64,000 nt of DNA from Pseudomonas sp. Au-Pse12 (GTDB taxonomy: Bacteria > Pseudomonadota > Gammaproteobacteria > Pseudomonadales > Pseudomonadaceae), in the NCBI RefSeq assembly GCF_021341665.1, contig NZ_JAJTTH010000010.1:124001-188000 (forward strand), written 5' to 3'. Both the position numbers and the translations under genes were made by a program. Below are positions 34,644 through 47,642 of the stretch, in pieces. Every line of letters starts with the position of its first letter. Positions within the stretch are counted from its first letter, which is position 1. The notes beneath the pieces are model-generated. The model was not told where the DNA came from. It made no database searches and saw nothing but the letters and a program-made list of their open reading frames with translations.

Positions 34644-34701
34644 GTTGATTTCCCTCTCGGTCGGAACGTTGAACACTGCTGGGGAACGCGTCGGGCGCGC
34701 G

Positions 34702-35730
34702 TTAGCGGTTGGCATGGCCGTGCAGCACATTGACCGCGTTGATGCCGATCTCATCCACCATGTAGCCGCCTTCCATCACGAACAGCGTGGGCACGCCCAC
34801 CGTGGCGATGAGCTGGCCCATGCCGAGGAAGTCCTGGCTTTCCAGGAGGAAGTGGCTGATGGGATCGTCCTTGAAGGTGTCCACCCCGAGGGACACCACC
34901 AGCAGCTCCGGAGCGAACGCGCGCAGTTGCCGGCAAGCCAGCTCAAGGGCTTCGCGGTAGCGCGGCCAGGTGGTGTTTTTCGGCAGGGGCAGGTTCAGGT
35001 TGCAGCCTTCGCCGGGCCCCGTGCCGCGCTCGTCGGCATGGCCGGAGAAGTAGGGGTAGGACACCGTCGGGTCGCCGTGCAGCGAGACGAACAGCACGTC
35101 GCCGCGGTCGTAGAAAATGTTCTGGGTGCCGTTGCCGTGGTGGAAGTCCACGTCCAGCACCGCCACCCGCTTGGCGCCCCGGGTGATGGCCTGCTGCGCG
35201 GCGATGGCGGCGTTGTTCAGGTAGCAGTAGCCGCCCATGTATTCACGCGCGGCGTGATGGCCCGGCGGGCGGCACAGGGCGAAGGCACTGTCCTGGCCTT
35301 CGTCGATCAGCGCCAGGGCGGTGAGGGCGATATCGGCGCTGGTGCGCGCCGCGTCCCAGGTGGTGGCGGTGATCGGCGAGCCGGCGTCCATGGCGAAGAA
35401 GCCCAGCTTGCCGTCGATGAAGTGCGGCACTTGCTGGTTGGCCAGGTCGCGCACCGGCCAGACCAGGGGCAGGGCGTCGTGGCGGCGGCCGGTGGCGCTC
35501 CACTCGTGCCAGGCGTTTTCCAGGAAGGCCACGTAACGTTCGCTGTGAGCGGCGACGTAGCAGGCGCGGTCGAAGCGCCGTGGCCCGATGATCTCGCCAA
35601 GCCCCACGTGGCGGACCCGGTCACGCACCGTATCGGCGCGGCTGGGTTGTTCGAAGGAGGGCTTGAGCACGCCATCCTTCAATTCGGTGCCGTGGTGCAG
35701 GCGGTGGGATTCGCTGAAGACGGTAAGCAT
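34702..35730 (-). CDS. Acetylpolyamine amidohydrolase / histone deacetylase family
   Basis: A 342-aa zinc-dependent deacetylase of the arginase/HDAC fold. The charge-relay His-His is in CRPPGHHAAREYMGGYCYLNN, zinc ligands are in VLDVDFHHGNGTQ, and the C-terminal block is VMEGGYMVDEIG. Bacterial relatives remove acetyl groups from acetylputrescine or other acetylated polyamines. I use MLTVFSESHRLHHG as the start because it aligns with relatives and has GGATG upstream; an in-frame ATG 15 nt earlier (35745) is also possible. It heads the minus-strand set and faces the Lrp-type regulator, its likely controller. Confidence 0.88.
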   Translation of the reverse strand: MLTVFSESHRLHHGTELKDGVLKPSFEQPSRADTVRDRVRHVGLGEIIGPRRFDRACYVAAHSERYVAFLENAWHEWSATGRRHDALPLVWPVRDLANQQVPHFIDGKLGFFAMDAGSPITATTWDAARTSADIALTALALIDEGQDSAFALCRPPGHHAAREYMGGYCYLNNAAIAAQQAITRGAKRVAVLDVDFHHGNGTQNIFYDRGDVLFVSLHGDPTVSYPYFSGHADERGTGPGEGCNLNLPLPKNTTWPRYREALELACRQLRAFAPELLVVSLGVDTFKDDPISHFLLESQDFLGMGQLIATVGVPTLFVMEGGYMVDEIGINAVNVLHGHANR

Positions 35731-35854
35731 GCTGAACGCATCCATTGTTATTGTCCGGTGCAAATAGTTTGTTCCGGCATGGCGGCGATTTCTTTGCTTT
35801 TTGTTCGGGTGGAAGTAGATTTTTGGGTAATATTTTTCCTATTGGTGGCTGATT

Positions 35855-36352
35855 GTGAAAAAAACCACTCGTCGCGTCAGTCTCGACGACACCGACCTGG
35901 CCATTCTTGCGCTGTTGCAACAGGACGCGAGCATTTCCAACGCCGAACTCAGCGAGCGCCTGTCACTGAGCCTTACCCCCTGCTGGCGGCGGCGCAAGCG
36001 CCTGGAGGAAGAAGGGGTGATCAGGGACTACCAGGCCAACCTCGACCGGCGCCTGCTGGGGCTGGACATCCTGGCGTTTGTCCATGTGCGTTTCGCCACC
36101 CACTCCGACCAGACCCCGGACGATTTCGAACAGGTGATCATGCGCCTGCCCGAGGTCCAGGCCTGCCACAAGATCACCGGCGATGCCGACTACCTGCTGC
36201 AGGTACTGGCCCGGGACCTGGACAGCTACAGCGACTTTGTCGAGCACGTGCTCAGGCGCCAGCCGGGCATCGCCTCGATCCAGTCGAGCCTGGCGCTGCG
36301 CGAGGTCAAGGCCACCAGCCGCCTGGCGATTGCCCAGCCGCTGCCCAGGTAG
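35855..36352 (+). CDS. Lrp/AsnC-family transcriptional regulator
   Basis: A 165-aa feast/famine regulator. The N-terminal HTH is LSLDDTDLAILALLQ...NAELSERLSLSLTPCWRRRKRLEEEGVI-like (about 10-55), and the C-terminal RAM ligand-binding domain includes VQACHKITGDADYLLQVLARD. It starts with GTG (35855) in an AT-rich divergent intergenic region of about 110 bp opposite the amidohydrolase operon, which it probably controls in response to an amino acid. Confidence 0.92.
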   Translation: MKKTTRRVSLDDTDLAILALLQQDASISNAELSERLSLSLTPCWRRRKRLEEEGVIRDYQANLDRRLLGLDILAFVHVRFATHSDQTPDDFEQVIMRLPEVQACHKITGDADYLLQVLARDLDSYSDFVEHVLRRQPGIASIQSSLALREVKATSRLAIAQPLPR

Positions 36353-36414
36353 GGCAGCGATTTCCCAAGCGGCGGCGCCTGGCCGCGGCGCGGTGGTTGT
36401 CCAAGCCCTAGCGC

Positions 36415-37068
36415 CTACTGGAACTCGCCGGACTCCAGGCAGAAGGCGACCAGCGCCTGGTCGCTGTCGAGGTTGAGCTTGCGGATCGCCGAGATCTTCT
36501 GCGCGCTGACGGTCTTCACGCTGCGCTTGAGGTTGGCGGCGATCTGCATCATCGACTCACCGCGCACGAAGTGCCGCAGCACCTCGTATTCCTTGGGCGT
36601 GAGGCTGCTCAGGCCGTCGGCCATGGAGCGCACCGGGCTGCTGTGGAATTCGTTCGGCACCAGGCTCGGCGGGTGGTGGATGCGCCCCAGCCGGACGTTT
36701 TCCAGGGCACTGAGCAGTTCGCTCATGTCGTGGCGCTTGAGCAGCACCGAGCGCACGCCGATGTCATACAGCGCGGCCACGATCATCGGGTTGGACATCA
36801 TGGTCAGCACCAGCACCTGGACCCTGGGAAAGTGGCGGATCAGGTAGGTCACCAGGCGAATGCCGTCGCCGAACTTCTCGTCGCCCTCCATGAAGTAATC
36901 GGTGATCACCACATCGATCCGCGGGTCGTCCGCCAGTTGCTGGACCAGCGCGCTCGGGGTGGTGACGGCGGCCACCACTTCATATTTACCGGTCTTGTGC
37001 AACAGGTCGCTGACGGCAGCGAGCACCAGGGGATGATCGTCAGCCAGGGCAACTCGGATTTTTTTCAT
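36415..37068 (-). CDS. rcsB: RcsB-like LuxR-type response regulator
   Basis: A 217-aa response regulator. The N-terminal receiver begins VALADDHPLVLAAV, with the phospho-acceptor Asp in VVITDYFM (about residue 56). A C-terminal LuxR HTH carries RSVKTVSAQKISAIRKL. The receiver insert GDEKFGDGIRLVTYLIRHFP and the HTH closely resemble enterobacterial RcsB, closer than to NarL/FixJ types. It is the last gene of the four-gene phosphorelay operon. In P. aeruginosa PA14 the matching gene activates cupD fimbriae; here the divergent autotransporter is the obvious target. A start 9 nt upstream (37077) is also possible. Confidence 0.85.
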   Translation of the reverse strand: MKKIRVALADDHPLVLAAVSDLLHKTGKYEVVAAVTTPSALVQQLADDPRIDVVITDYFMEGDEKFGDGIRLVTYLIRHFPRVQVLVLTMMSNPMIVAALYDIGVRSVLLKRHDMSELLSALENVRLGRIHHPPSLVPNEFHSSPVRSMADGLSSLTPKEYEVLRHFVRGESMMQIAANLKRSVKTVSAQKISAIRKLNLDSDQALVAFCLESGEFQ

Positions 37069-37127
37069 GGTGGACACGATCCATTTTCGTCAAAGGAGAT
37101 GCGCAGGGATGCGGGTGCTGCGAGAGG

Positions 37128-40100
37128 TCAGTCGGGCTGGCTGATGTCCTGCAAGGCGTGCAACAGCGTCAGGCTATTCGTGCGCGTGGTGGCCGTCAAA
37201 CCGGCTTCGCGCAGGCTCTGGCCCAAGGCTTCCAGCTGTTGGATCAGGGTTTCGTAGCCGGCGACCGCCAGCGACCCGCGAATCCGGTGCAGCAGGTGGA
37301 AGATGCGTTCGTAGTCGTGTTGATCAAGGGCCCGGCGCAGGTGTTCGAGGTCGAGCTTCATGGTGTGGGTGAAAATCTGCCGCAGGTTGGGCGGCAGGCT
37401 GCCGCTATCCGGGGGCGTCGGTACGTCGGGCAACAGGCCCTGATCGTCCTCGGGGGCCACCTGGGTGAGCCGCGCCAGGCTGGCCCGCAGGGTCTGCAGG
37501 GGCACCGGCTTGACCAGCCAGGTGTCCATGCCGGCGGCCTGGCAACGGGCTTCTTCATCGCACATGGCGTTGGCGGTGATGCCGATGATCGGCCGGTCAT
37601 CCCCCGAGGCCCGCAGGATGCAGGTCAGCTCATAGCCGTTCATGCGCGGCATGTTGACGTCGGTCAGCAGCAGGTCGTAGTCGCCCACCCGCCACAGGTC
37701 GAGGGCTTCGGCGCCGTCGGCGGCCAGGGTGTTGCGACAGCCCAGTTGCTGCAGCTGATGGCTCAGGGTCGCCTGGTTGATTGGGTTGTCCTCGGCCACC
37801 AGTACGTTCAAGCCCAGGGCCGGCAGGCCGCTCAGGTCACTCGGCGACGGCTCGCTGGGCTCCGGCGCGCGCCCCAGGCGGCGTTCGATCAAACGGCCGA
37901 TGGCCATGAAATCACAGGCCTCGGCCAGGCTCGTGCCCGGGGCCTGGTGCTGCCCGCCGAGGTCGATCCGCAGCAGGCCGGTGGCCGGCGACGGCGCTTG
38001 CGGGCCGTCGTCCAGCAGGCGCAGGAGGATGCCCTCGCCGTGGGGCATGGCAGCCGCGGTGTCCAGGGGGCTGGCCTGGGCGCCCCATTTTTGCAGCCAC
38101 AGGCACAGGTTGTCGGTCAGCTCGTGGTGCGGGCTGTGGACATGGATCTGCGTGCCGCCGAGGTCCGGTACAGGCGCGTCGGGCACCTCGTCCGCCACCG
38201 GCAGTTCCAGGCTCATGGTGAAGCTGCTGCCCAGGCCCAGCTCGCTGGTGAGGTGGATCTGGCTGCCCATCAGTGCCGCCAGCCGGGCGCAGATCGACAG
38301 GCCCAGCCCGGCGCCGTGCACCGTGTGGGAGTGGGCGTCGATCTGATAGAAGGGGATGAACAGCTGCTGCTGTTCCTCCTGGCCGATGCCGATCCCGGTG
38401 TCCACCACCTGCAGTGACAAGCGCACCCGGCCCTGGCTGCCGGGCTCGCTGCGGGCCCGTACGATCACATGCCCGGAATGGGTGAACTTGACCGCATTGC
38501 TGATCAGGTTGGTGAGGATCTGGCTGATTCGCCCGGGGTCGCCCAGCAACGGCGGCAGCGCCGGGTCGACCGAGGCAAACAGCAGCAGGCCCTTGTTGCG
38601 GGCCGCGTCGACAAACGCCGCGGTACAGCGCTGCACCAGCGCCCTGGGGTCGAACGACTGATCGCCGAGGGACAGTTGGCCGGATTCGATGCGGGTGATG
38701 TCGAGGATGTCACTGATGATCTGCAGCAACAGGCCTGAGGACACCTGGATGCGTTCGAGCAACTGGCGTTGCTCGCGGTCCAGGTCGGTCAGGCCCATCA
38801 GTTCCAGCGAACCGAGCACGCCGTACAGCGGCGTGCGGATTTCATGGCTCATGGTCGCCAGAAACACCGACTTGGCGCTGTTGGCCTTGTCGGCCGCCTG
38901 TTTTGCCTGGGTCAGTTGCTGTTCCATCTGGGCCCGCACGCTGAGGTCGGCGAAGGCGCAGACCAGCACGTCCTGGTTGCGGTAGCGGGTCGGTGCGTAG
39001 GCGATGTAGAACGAGCGGCCGTCGTGGCTCTGATAGTTCTCGATCTCCCCCGGTTCCCTGGCCTGGCTGATCTGCTCCAGCAGCCCCGGTTCCAGGCCGC
39101 TGTCCTGCAGGCTCTGGCCGACCTGGGTGTCGAACCATTTCAGCGCCAGGGTGTTGGCGAAGACAATCAGGCTGCGCTCGCGGCGGAACACGCACAGCGC
39201 CACCGGGGTGGTTTCCAGCAAGGTCCGGTTGAACTGGTCGCTTTCCACCAGCTCGCTGTGGGCCCGCTGCGCCGGCACGATGACCCGGCGCTGATACCAG
39301 CGGGCGTAGGCGCGGCCGGCCACGGGGCTGAGCACCAGCAGCAGGAGGATCCCCGCCAGGGGCCAGGAATGGCCGAGGAACAGGGTCCGGTAGCTCAGCA
39401 GGTAGTAGCCGGTCCAGGTGGCACTGTCGTCACTGACGCGAAAGACCAGGCCGTCGCTGCGCAGGTTGACCGCCCGGTCCATGTCCGCCGGTTGCGGGCG
39501 TTCCCCCAGCAGCAGGCCATCGTGCTGGCTTTCCAGCCAGAAGGCGTCATAGAAGGTCGGTTGCCTTGGCCGGGAAAAGACATTGATGCGCTGGCGGTAG
39601 CTCAGGGTGGCGGCGTAGGTGTCGGTGGCGCTGTCGCTGAAGCGCGGGTTGCGCAGTGCTTTGAAGGCCAGCAGGTGGCCGGCAAACCCCGGCAGGCGGA
39701 TCCAGCGGACCTCGTCGTTGCCGCCGCCGCGGGCGCTGTTGCGGATGGCCTGGATGCTGGCCATGACCTGGGCGGCGGACAGAGACGGCTGGTGCGCGCC
39801 GACGGTCGGCACGGTAAAACTGCTGCCGGTACCGGCATCCACCACCAGCAAGGCCGAGGCCGGGTAGCTGGAGCGGACCCAGAAGCTGGAGTAGAGGTCC
39901 GCCAGGTAGCGGCCGAAGCTTGCGGCCCGGGCGCTGTCCAGGGGGCAATGGAGCATGTCCTCGCAGACCAGGGTGAAGGGGGTTTCCACAGGCGACGGGC
40001 TGCCCTGGAACAGGGTCGCGCCGAGCGCCTGCTGCTGGTCCATCAGGCGAAAGATGCGCGCCGTGCTCTGCGGGTCGTCGTCGCCGAACGGCTCGTTCTT

Positions 40101-40310
40101 CAGGCGTTCGAGCAGGGCTTTCTGCTCGCCCATGTAGCGGGTCAGCAGTTTGAAGTCCACGGCGATCCGTTCCTGCTCCTGGCGAATGATCCGTTGGCCA
40201 CCCCAGAACAGGGCGCCCCCCATGATCAGCAGCAAGGGCAGGATGACGAACAGAACCAGATTCAGTCGTCGGAAGTTTTGTGCAATGCGTCGTAGCGGGA
40301 TGTCTGGCAT
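37128..40310 (-). CDS. rcsC: Hybrid sensor kinase with receiver and HPt domain (RcsC-like)
   Basis: A 1060-aa membrane hybrid histidine kinase. Transmembrane segment near the N-terminus (LNLVLFVILPLLLIMGGALF), periplasmic sensor (about 40-340), second membrane span, PAS-like stretch, HisKA with MSHEIRTPLYG (His about 489), HATPase with NLISNAVKF, DTGIGIG and GAGLGLSIC, receiver with LLLTDVNMPRMNG (Asp about 883), and a C-terminal HPt domain with HRIRGS (His about 1008). It can thus run a full His-Asp-His relay to the RcsB-like and EAL regulators. Its start overlaps the end of the REC-EAL gene by 49 nt. The ligand is unknown. Confidence 0.9.
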   Translation of the reverse strand: MPDIPLRRIAQNFRRLNLVLFVILPLLLIMGGALFWGGQRIIRQEQERIAVDFKLLTRYMGEQKALLERLKNEPFGDDDPQSTARIFRLMDQQQALGATLFQGSPSPVETPFTLVCEDMLHCPLDSARAASFGRYLADLYSSFWVRSSYPASALLVVDAGTGSSFTVPTVGAHQPSLSAAQVMASIQAIRNSARGGGNDEVRWIRLPGFAGHLLAFKALRNPRFSDSATDTYAATLSYRQRINVFSRPRQPTFYDAFWLESQHDGLLLGERPQPADMDRAVNLRSDGLVFRVSDDSATWTGYYLLSYRTLFLGHSWPLAGILLLLVLSPVAGRAYARWYQRRVIVPAQRAHSELVESDQFNRTLLETTPVALCVFRRERSLIVFANTLALKWFDTQVGQSLQDSGLEPGLLEQISQAREPGEIENYQSHDGRSFYIAYAPTRYRNQDVLVCAFADLSVRAQMEQQLTQAKQAADKANSAKSVFLATMSHEIRTPLYGVLGSLELMGLTDLDREQRQLLERIQVSSGLLLQIISDILDITRIESGQLSLGDQSFDPRALVQRCTAAFVDAARNKGLLLFASVDPALPPLLGDPGRISQILTNLISNAVKFTHSGHVIVRARSEPGSQGRVRLSLQVVDTGIGIGQEEQQQLFIPFYQIDAHSHTVHGAGLGLSICARLAALMGSQIHLTSELGLGSSFTMSLELPVADEVPDAPVPDLGGTQIHVHSPHHELTDNLCLWLQKWGAQASPLDTAAAMPHGEGILLRLLDDGPQAPSPATGLLRIDLGGQHQAPGTSLAEACDFMAIGRLIERRLGRAPEPSEPSPSDLSGLPALGLNVLVAEDNPINQATLSHQLQQLGCRNTLAADGAEALDLWRVGDYDLLLTDVNMPRMNGYELTCILRASGDDRPIIGITANAMCDEEARCQAAGMDTWLVKPVPLQTLRASLARLTQVAPEDDQGLLPDVPTPPDSGSLPPNLRQIFTHTMKLDLEHLRRALDQHDYERIFHLLHRIRGSLAVAGYETLIQQLEALGQSLREAGLTATTRTNSLTLLHALQDISQPD

Positions 40311-41538
40311 GGATGTGGAGAGACGGGCCGGGTGGGTGAAGAAAGAAGGGGTGTGACACTGCATCCCAGCAATTGTGTAAAAGCGTCCAGCTCCAATGCC
40401 GCCGAAATAAGATAGCCCTGGGCGCTATCGCAGCCAATCAAGCGCAAGAACTCCAGGTCGCGGGCCGATTCTACGCCTTCGGCCACCACTTCCAGGCCTA
40501 ATTGCCGGCCCAGCTGCACCGCCGCCACCAGGGCCGCGGCACGGGCGTCATCGGCGGCGGCGCCATGGACGAAGTGGCGATCGATTTTCATCTCGGTGAA
40601 TGGCGTGGAAATCAGCGCGTACATCGAACTGTAGCCCATGCCGAAGTCATCCTGAGCCAGGCCGAAACCTTTCAGGCGCAGGCGGCTGGCGCCCATGTGG
40701 TACTGGCCTGGGGACAGCGGCCGTTCGGTCTCCAGCAGCTCGAAGCACAGGTCGCTGGTGGACAGCCCGGCGGCAACGGTCAGGCGCTGCAACTGGTCCG
40801 GCAGGCCGGGGTCGTCCAGCAGCCCGGTGGGCAGGTTGACCGAGACCTTGAGGCGATAGCCCAGGCGCTGCCAGTGCTGCTGCGCCTGGATCGCGTCGTC
40901 GAGCATCAGCAGCAACAGTTGATGGTCCAGCTGGCAGCGGCTGATCGAGGCCAGGAACGAGTCCGGCATCAGCAGGCCGAAGGACGGGCTGTCCCAGCGC
41001 ACCAGGGCCTCGGCGCCGACGATCCGGCCACTGCTCAGCGAGCGCCGGGGCTGGAACCTGGCCTTGAGTTCGCGACGCTCGATGGCCCGCTCCAGCACCT
41101 GGCGGTCGAACACCGCCGCATGCTCGGGCCGGGGCACGACCCCGTGGCCCTGGTGGTTGCCGATGATGGCGCTGATCTGCTCGACGTGGGTCGCTTCCAG
41201 TGGCTTGGGGAAGGTCCCGAGCACCGCCAGGCCTTTCTCCTTGGCCATCAGGCTGACGCTGTTCATCAGCCGTCGCGAGCAGGAGGAAACGATCGCCAGG
41301 ATCGGCACTTGCTCGACGCCGGTCAGGGCGTGGATGAACTGCACTCCATCCATTTCCGGCATGTGCAGGTCCACCAGCACCAGGTCGTAGACCTGGCGGT
41401 GCAGCATGGCCAGGGCCTGGCGCGCGTCCAGGGCGCTGTCCACCGGGCCGAACCCTGCCTGCTGCAGCAGTTGCCGGGCCTGCATGCAGTGTATCGGGTG
41501 GTCGTCCAGCACCAGGACGCGCAGGGTTTTGGGCAAGC

Positions 41539-41542
<4 letters not shown>
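40262..41542 (-). CDS. pvrR: REC-EAL response regulator, c-di-GMP phosphodiesterase (PvrR-like)
   Basis: A 426-aa protein. The N-terminal receiver begins VLVLDDHPIHCMQA, with phospho-acceptor Asp in LVLVDLHMPEMDG (about residue 56). The C-terminal EAL domain (about 145-390) keeps the catalytic set as far as can be seen: E of EAL (GAEALVRW), N of SVNLP, E of FELLETE, DD of QDDFGMGYSS, K of MKIDRHF, E of AEGVES and Q of AQGY. It should therefore degrade c-di-GMP, under control of the flanking kinases. The start overlaps the upstream kinase stop by ATGA. Family members PvrR and RocR oppose fimbrial expression and biofilm. Confidence 0.88.
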
Positions 41543-44481
<2,939 letters not shown>

Positions 44482-44519
44482 TTCTGCCTCTTGTGCTCTA
44501 ACACAAAGGCTTGGAAGTT

Positions 44520-47500
44520 ATGGTTGTGCTTAAGAAAACCATCAGTCTCGCGGTCAGTTCCGCGTTGTCGTTGATGACATTTGTTGCTCCATCCGCCACC
44601 GCTGCCGACTATGAAAACATCGATGTTTCTTCCGCCGAAGGTGAATCGCGGGTGCTGGATGACGCGCGCGTCGACCACGCCGGCAGCGGCCCGGCGGTGC
44701 GCGTCAGCGGTTCGCAAAATCAGTTGCAGGGCAGCGGCTACGATATCCACGCCACCGCGGGTGGCCCGAGCAATTCGGTGGTGGGCGTGCAGGTGGAGGC
44801 GGGTGGCAAGGCCCAGCTGTCCGATGTGACCATCACCACCGGCGGCTCCGATTTCGCCACTGGCGCCACGTCTGCTGGCGCCGGCAGCCGCTTGATCCTG
44901 AACAACGTGAACATCACCACCCAGGGTAACCAGAGCCGCGGTGTGGTGGCCTCTGCCGGTGGTCAGGCGGAGCTGTCCGGGGGCTCCATCAGCACCTCGG
45001 GCAACCAGGCCTCGGCATTGTCGGCCACAGGCAAGGGCTCGGCGATCAAGGCCTCGAACCTGACCCTGAGCAGCACCGCGAGTGGATTTTCCTCGGTCGT
45101 GCAGGTCCAGGACGGCGCGAGCATCGAACTGGAGCAGGTTGACATCAACTACCAGGGCTCTTCCTCAGCGCTGTCCGCCGATGGCGTGGGGTCGTCCATC
45201 AACGCCAATGGCGTCAACATCAGTGCCAGCAACGGGCGCGGCGTGGGCGTCAACAGTGCTTCGCTGACCTTCAGCAACGGCACCATCAACGCCAAGGGCG
45301 ACGGCATCACCTTGAGCGGCCTGTACCAGAAGCCGGGCGGCACGGCGGTGGTCAGCAACAGCCGGATCACCTCGCAGAATGGCTACGGCATCAACGTCAA
45401 CGCCGACCAGTCCGCCGCCGACCTGGACAACGTGCACATCACCACCCTGGGTGCCTATGGCTCGGCGATCTGGATGCCGGGCAGCAACACCCGGGTAGAC
45501 GTCAAGAACAGCATTCTGCAAACCAGCGGCACCCAGGCTGTGGCCATCGACAACCGTGGCGGCGTGTTCAGCATGGACGGCGGCTCCATCATCACCCAGG
45601 GCAACAGCTCCCATGCGCTGTACGCCTCGCCGGACACCCCTGACAGCCCCGGCGCGGTGTTCAACGTCAGCCGCGTGCTGATCGAAACCAGCGGGCGTGG
45701 CGCCGTAGGGGCACTGGCCCGGATGTCGGGGGCGAACATCAGCCTGAGCAACAGCCGCATCGTCACCCACGGTGATCTGGGCTATGGCCTGTTCGCCTCG
45801 GGCCGCGGCGCCAGCGTGCAACTGCTCGACAGCGACGTGCAGACCTCGGGCGCGCAGGCCCACGGCCTGGCCATCAGCAACAACGCGACCACCCGGCTGC
45901 AGGGCTCGACCCTGGTGACCGGCGGAACCGACGCCCACGGCATCGTCAGCTACGCCACGGGCGCCGGGGTGGTGAACAACGTCGAGGTCACCTCCAGCCA
46001 TATCCAGACCCAGAACGGCGCCGGCATCCAGGTCAACGGCGGCGGCTTGACCACGCGCTTCACCGACAGCAGCCTGAGCGCCCGCAGCGGCGGCGAGCCG
46101 GGCATCGCCTTGTGGATCACCGACCGCGCCGACGGGGTGCTGGCCGGCGCCGTGCAACTGCAGGCTGTCCGGTCGCAGCTGGTGGGTGACGTGCAGGTGG
46201 ACGGCGGCAGCCTGCAACTGTCCCTGGCCGACCATTCCAGCCTGGACGGGGCGATCAGGGGCGGCAGCCGGGACACTCAGTTGAGCCTGGATGACAGCAG
46301 CGCCTGGACCCTGCGGGGCGACTCGCAGCTCACGCGCCTGAGCAACAACGGCGTGGTGGAGTTTGCCGACCCCGGACTGGCGGGCGCCTTCAAGCAGTTG
46401 CAGATCAGTGGCGATCTGAGTGGCGATGGCCGCTACATCATGAACACCGACCTGGGGCGCCAGCAGGGCGACCAGTTGCAGGTCGGCGGCCAGGTCACCG
46501 GCCACAACGACATCCTGGTGCGCAACTCCGGCGGTGAGCCAGGGGCTGAAGGGCAGAGCCTGACCCTGGTGCAAAGCGCGGGCGGCCCGGGTTCGTTCAG
46601 CCTGGCCAACCGTGGCGGCGTGGTGGATGCTGGGACCTATCGCTACGGCTTGCATGCCGATAGCCAGGGCAACTGGAACCTGGTCAACGTCGGCCGGACC
46701 CAGCCGGCGCCGGGGCCGGACAACCTGTCCACCGGCGCCAGCGCGGCGCTCAACAGCAGCGCCATCGCCACCTTGCGGGCGACCTGGGACGCCGAGCGCG
46801 CGACCCTGGTACAGCGCCTGGGCGACCTGCGCGAAGGCGCGGATCGCCAAGGCCTGTGGATCCGTGGTTTCGGCCAGCAGCAGTCGCTGGACAACGGCGT
46901 CGGCCGCGATTTTTCCCAGCAGGTGCAAGGCACCCAGTTGGGCCTGGATACCCGGCTCGACACCGCCGGCGGCACCCTGGTGCTGGGCGCGCTGGCCGGC
47001 TACAGCCAGACCGACCGCGACTTCAAGCGCGAAGGCAGCGGCAAGCTCGACAGCTACCACCTGGGCGGCTATGCCACCTACCTGGATGATTCGGGCTGGT
47101 ACACCGACACCCTGCTGACGCTGAACCGCTGGTCCACCCGCCTGGATGTGTGGGGCACCGACGGCGCCAAGGTTTCCGGGCATTCACGCAGCAAGGGCGC
47201 GGGCCTGTCGGTGGAAGCCGGCAAGCAGATCGACCTGGGCAATCGCTGGTTCGTCGAACCCCAGGCGCAGGTGTCCATGCTCTATGCGCGCTCCGACAAC
47301 TACCGCCTGGACAACGGCCTGCAGGTGCAGCCCGGCGAGGGTCTGTCGACCCAGATCCGCAGCGGTGCCCGGGCCGGGCGCCACCTGCAACTGGACAATG
47401 GCACGCGTTTGCAGCCTTACCTCAAGGCCGGCTGGGTCGAGGACCTGTCGGCGCAGAACAAGGTCCGCACCAACGGCATCGCCAGCCGCCCCGATGGCAG

Positions 47501-47642
47501 CGGTGGCGGCTGGTACGCTGGCGCCGGCATCAGCGCCGAGCTGAGCCGCCGCCACCAGCTGTATGCCGAGCTGGAGACCAGTGAAGGCACGAACATCGAC
47601 CGGCCGTGGGCGGCCAACCTGGGTTATCGCTTGTCCTTCTGA
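44520..47642 (+). CDS. Type V autotransporter, pertactin-like adhesin
   Basis: A 1040-aa classical autotransporter. Signal peptide about 1-28 (KKTISLAVSSALSLMTFV...ATA), a beta-helical passenger (about 30-750) rich in Gly, Ser, Asn and Thr with repeating ITTxG, SG and NN turns, a pertactin-type junction (about 600-720), then a 12-strand autotransporter domain (about 780-1040) starting near RQGLWIRGFGQQQ and ending with LGYRLSF, the expected C-terminal Phe. No protease triad is evident, so adhesion or aggregation is more likely than proteolysis. A TTG 9 nt upstream is less likely than ATG 44520. Only 38 bp separate it from the divergent kinase start. Confidence 0.92.
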   Translation: MVVLKKTISLAVSSALSLMTFVAPSATAADYENIDVSSAEGESRVLDDARVDHAGSGPAVRVSGSQNQLQGSGYDIHATAGGPSNSVVGVQVEAGGKAQLSDVTITTGGSDFATGATSAGAGSRLILNNVNITTQGNQSRGVVASAGGQAELSGGSISTSGNQASALSATGKGSAIKASNLTLSSTASGFSSVVQVQDGASIELEQVDINYQGSSSALSADGVGSSINANGVNISASNGRGVGVNSASLTFSNGTINAKGDGITLSGLYQKPGGTAVVSNSRITSQNGYGINVNADQSAADLDNVHITTLGAYGSAIWMPGSNTRVDVKNSILQTSGTQAVAIDNRGGVFSMDGGSIITQGNSSHALYASPDTPDSPGAVFNVSRVLIETSGRGAVGALARMSGANISLSNSRIVTHGDLGYGLFASGRGASVQLLDSDVQTSGAQAHGLAISNNATTRLQGSTLVTGGTDAHGIVSYATGAGVVNNVEVTSSHIQTQNGAGIQVNGGGLTTRFTDSSLSARSGGEPGIALWITDRADGVLAGAVQLQAVRSQLVGDVQVDGGSLQLSLADHSSLDGAIRGGSRDTQLSLDDSSAWTLRGDSQLTRLSNNGVVEFADPGLAGAFKQLQISGDLSGDGRYIMNTDLGRQQGDQLQVGGQVTGHNDILVRNSGGEPGAEGQSLTLVQSAGGPGSFSLANRGGVVDAGTYRYGLHADSQGNWNLVNVGRTQPAPGPDNLSTGASAALNSSAIATLRATWDAERATLVQRLGDLREGADRQGLWIRGFGQQQSLDNGVGRDFSQQVQGTQLGLDTRLDTAGGTLVLGALAGYSQTDRDFKREGSGKLDSYHLGGYATYLDDSGWYTDTLLTLNRWSTRLDVWGTDGAKVSGHSRSKGAGLSVEAGKQIDLGNRWFVEPQAQVSMLYARSDNYRLDNGLQVQPGEGLSTQIRSGARAGRHLQLDNGTRLQPYLKAGWVEDLSAQNKVRTNGIASRPDGSGGGWYAGAGISAELSRRHQLYAELETSEGTNIDRPWAANLGYRLSF

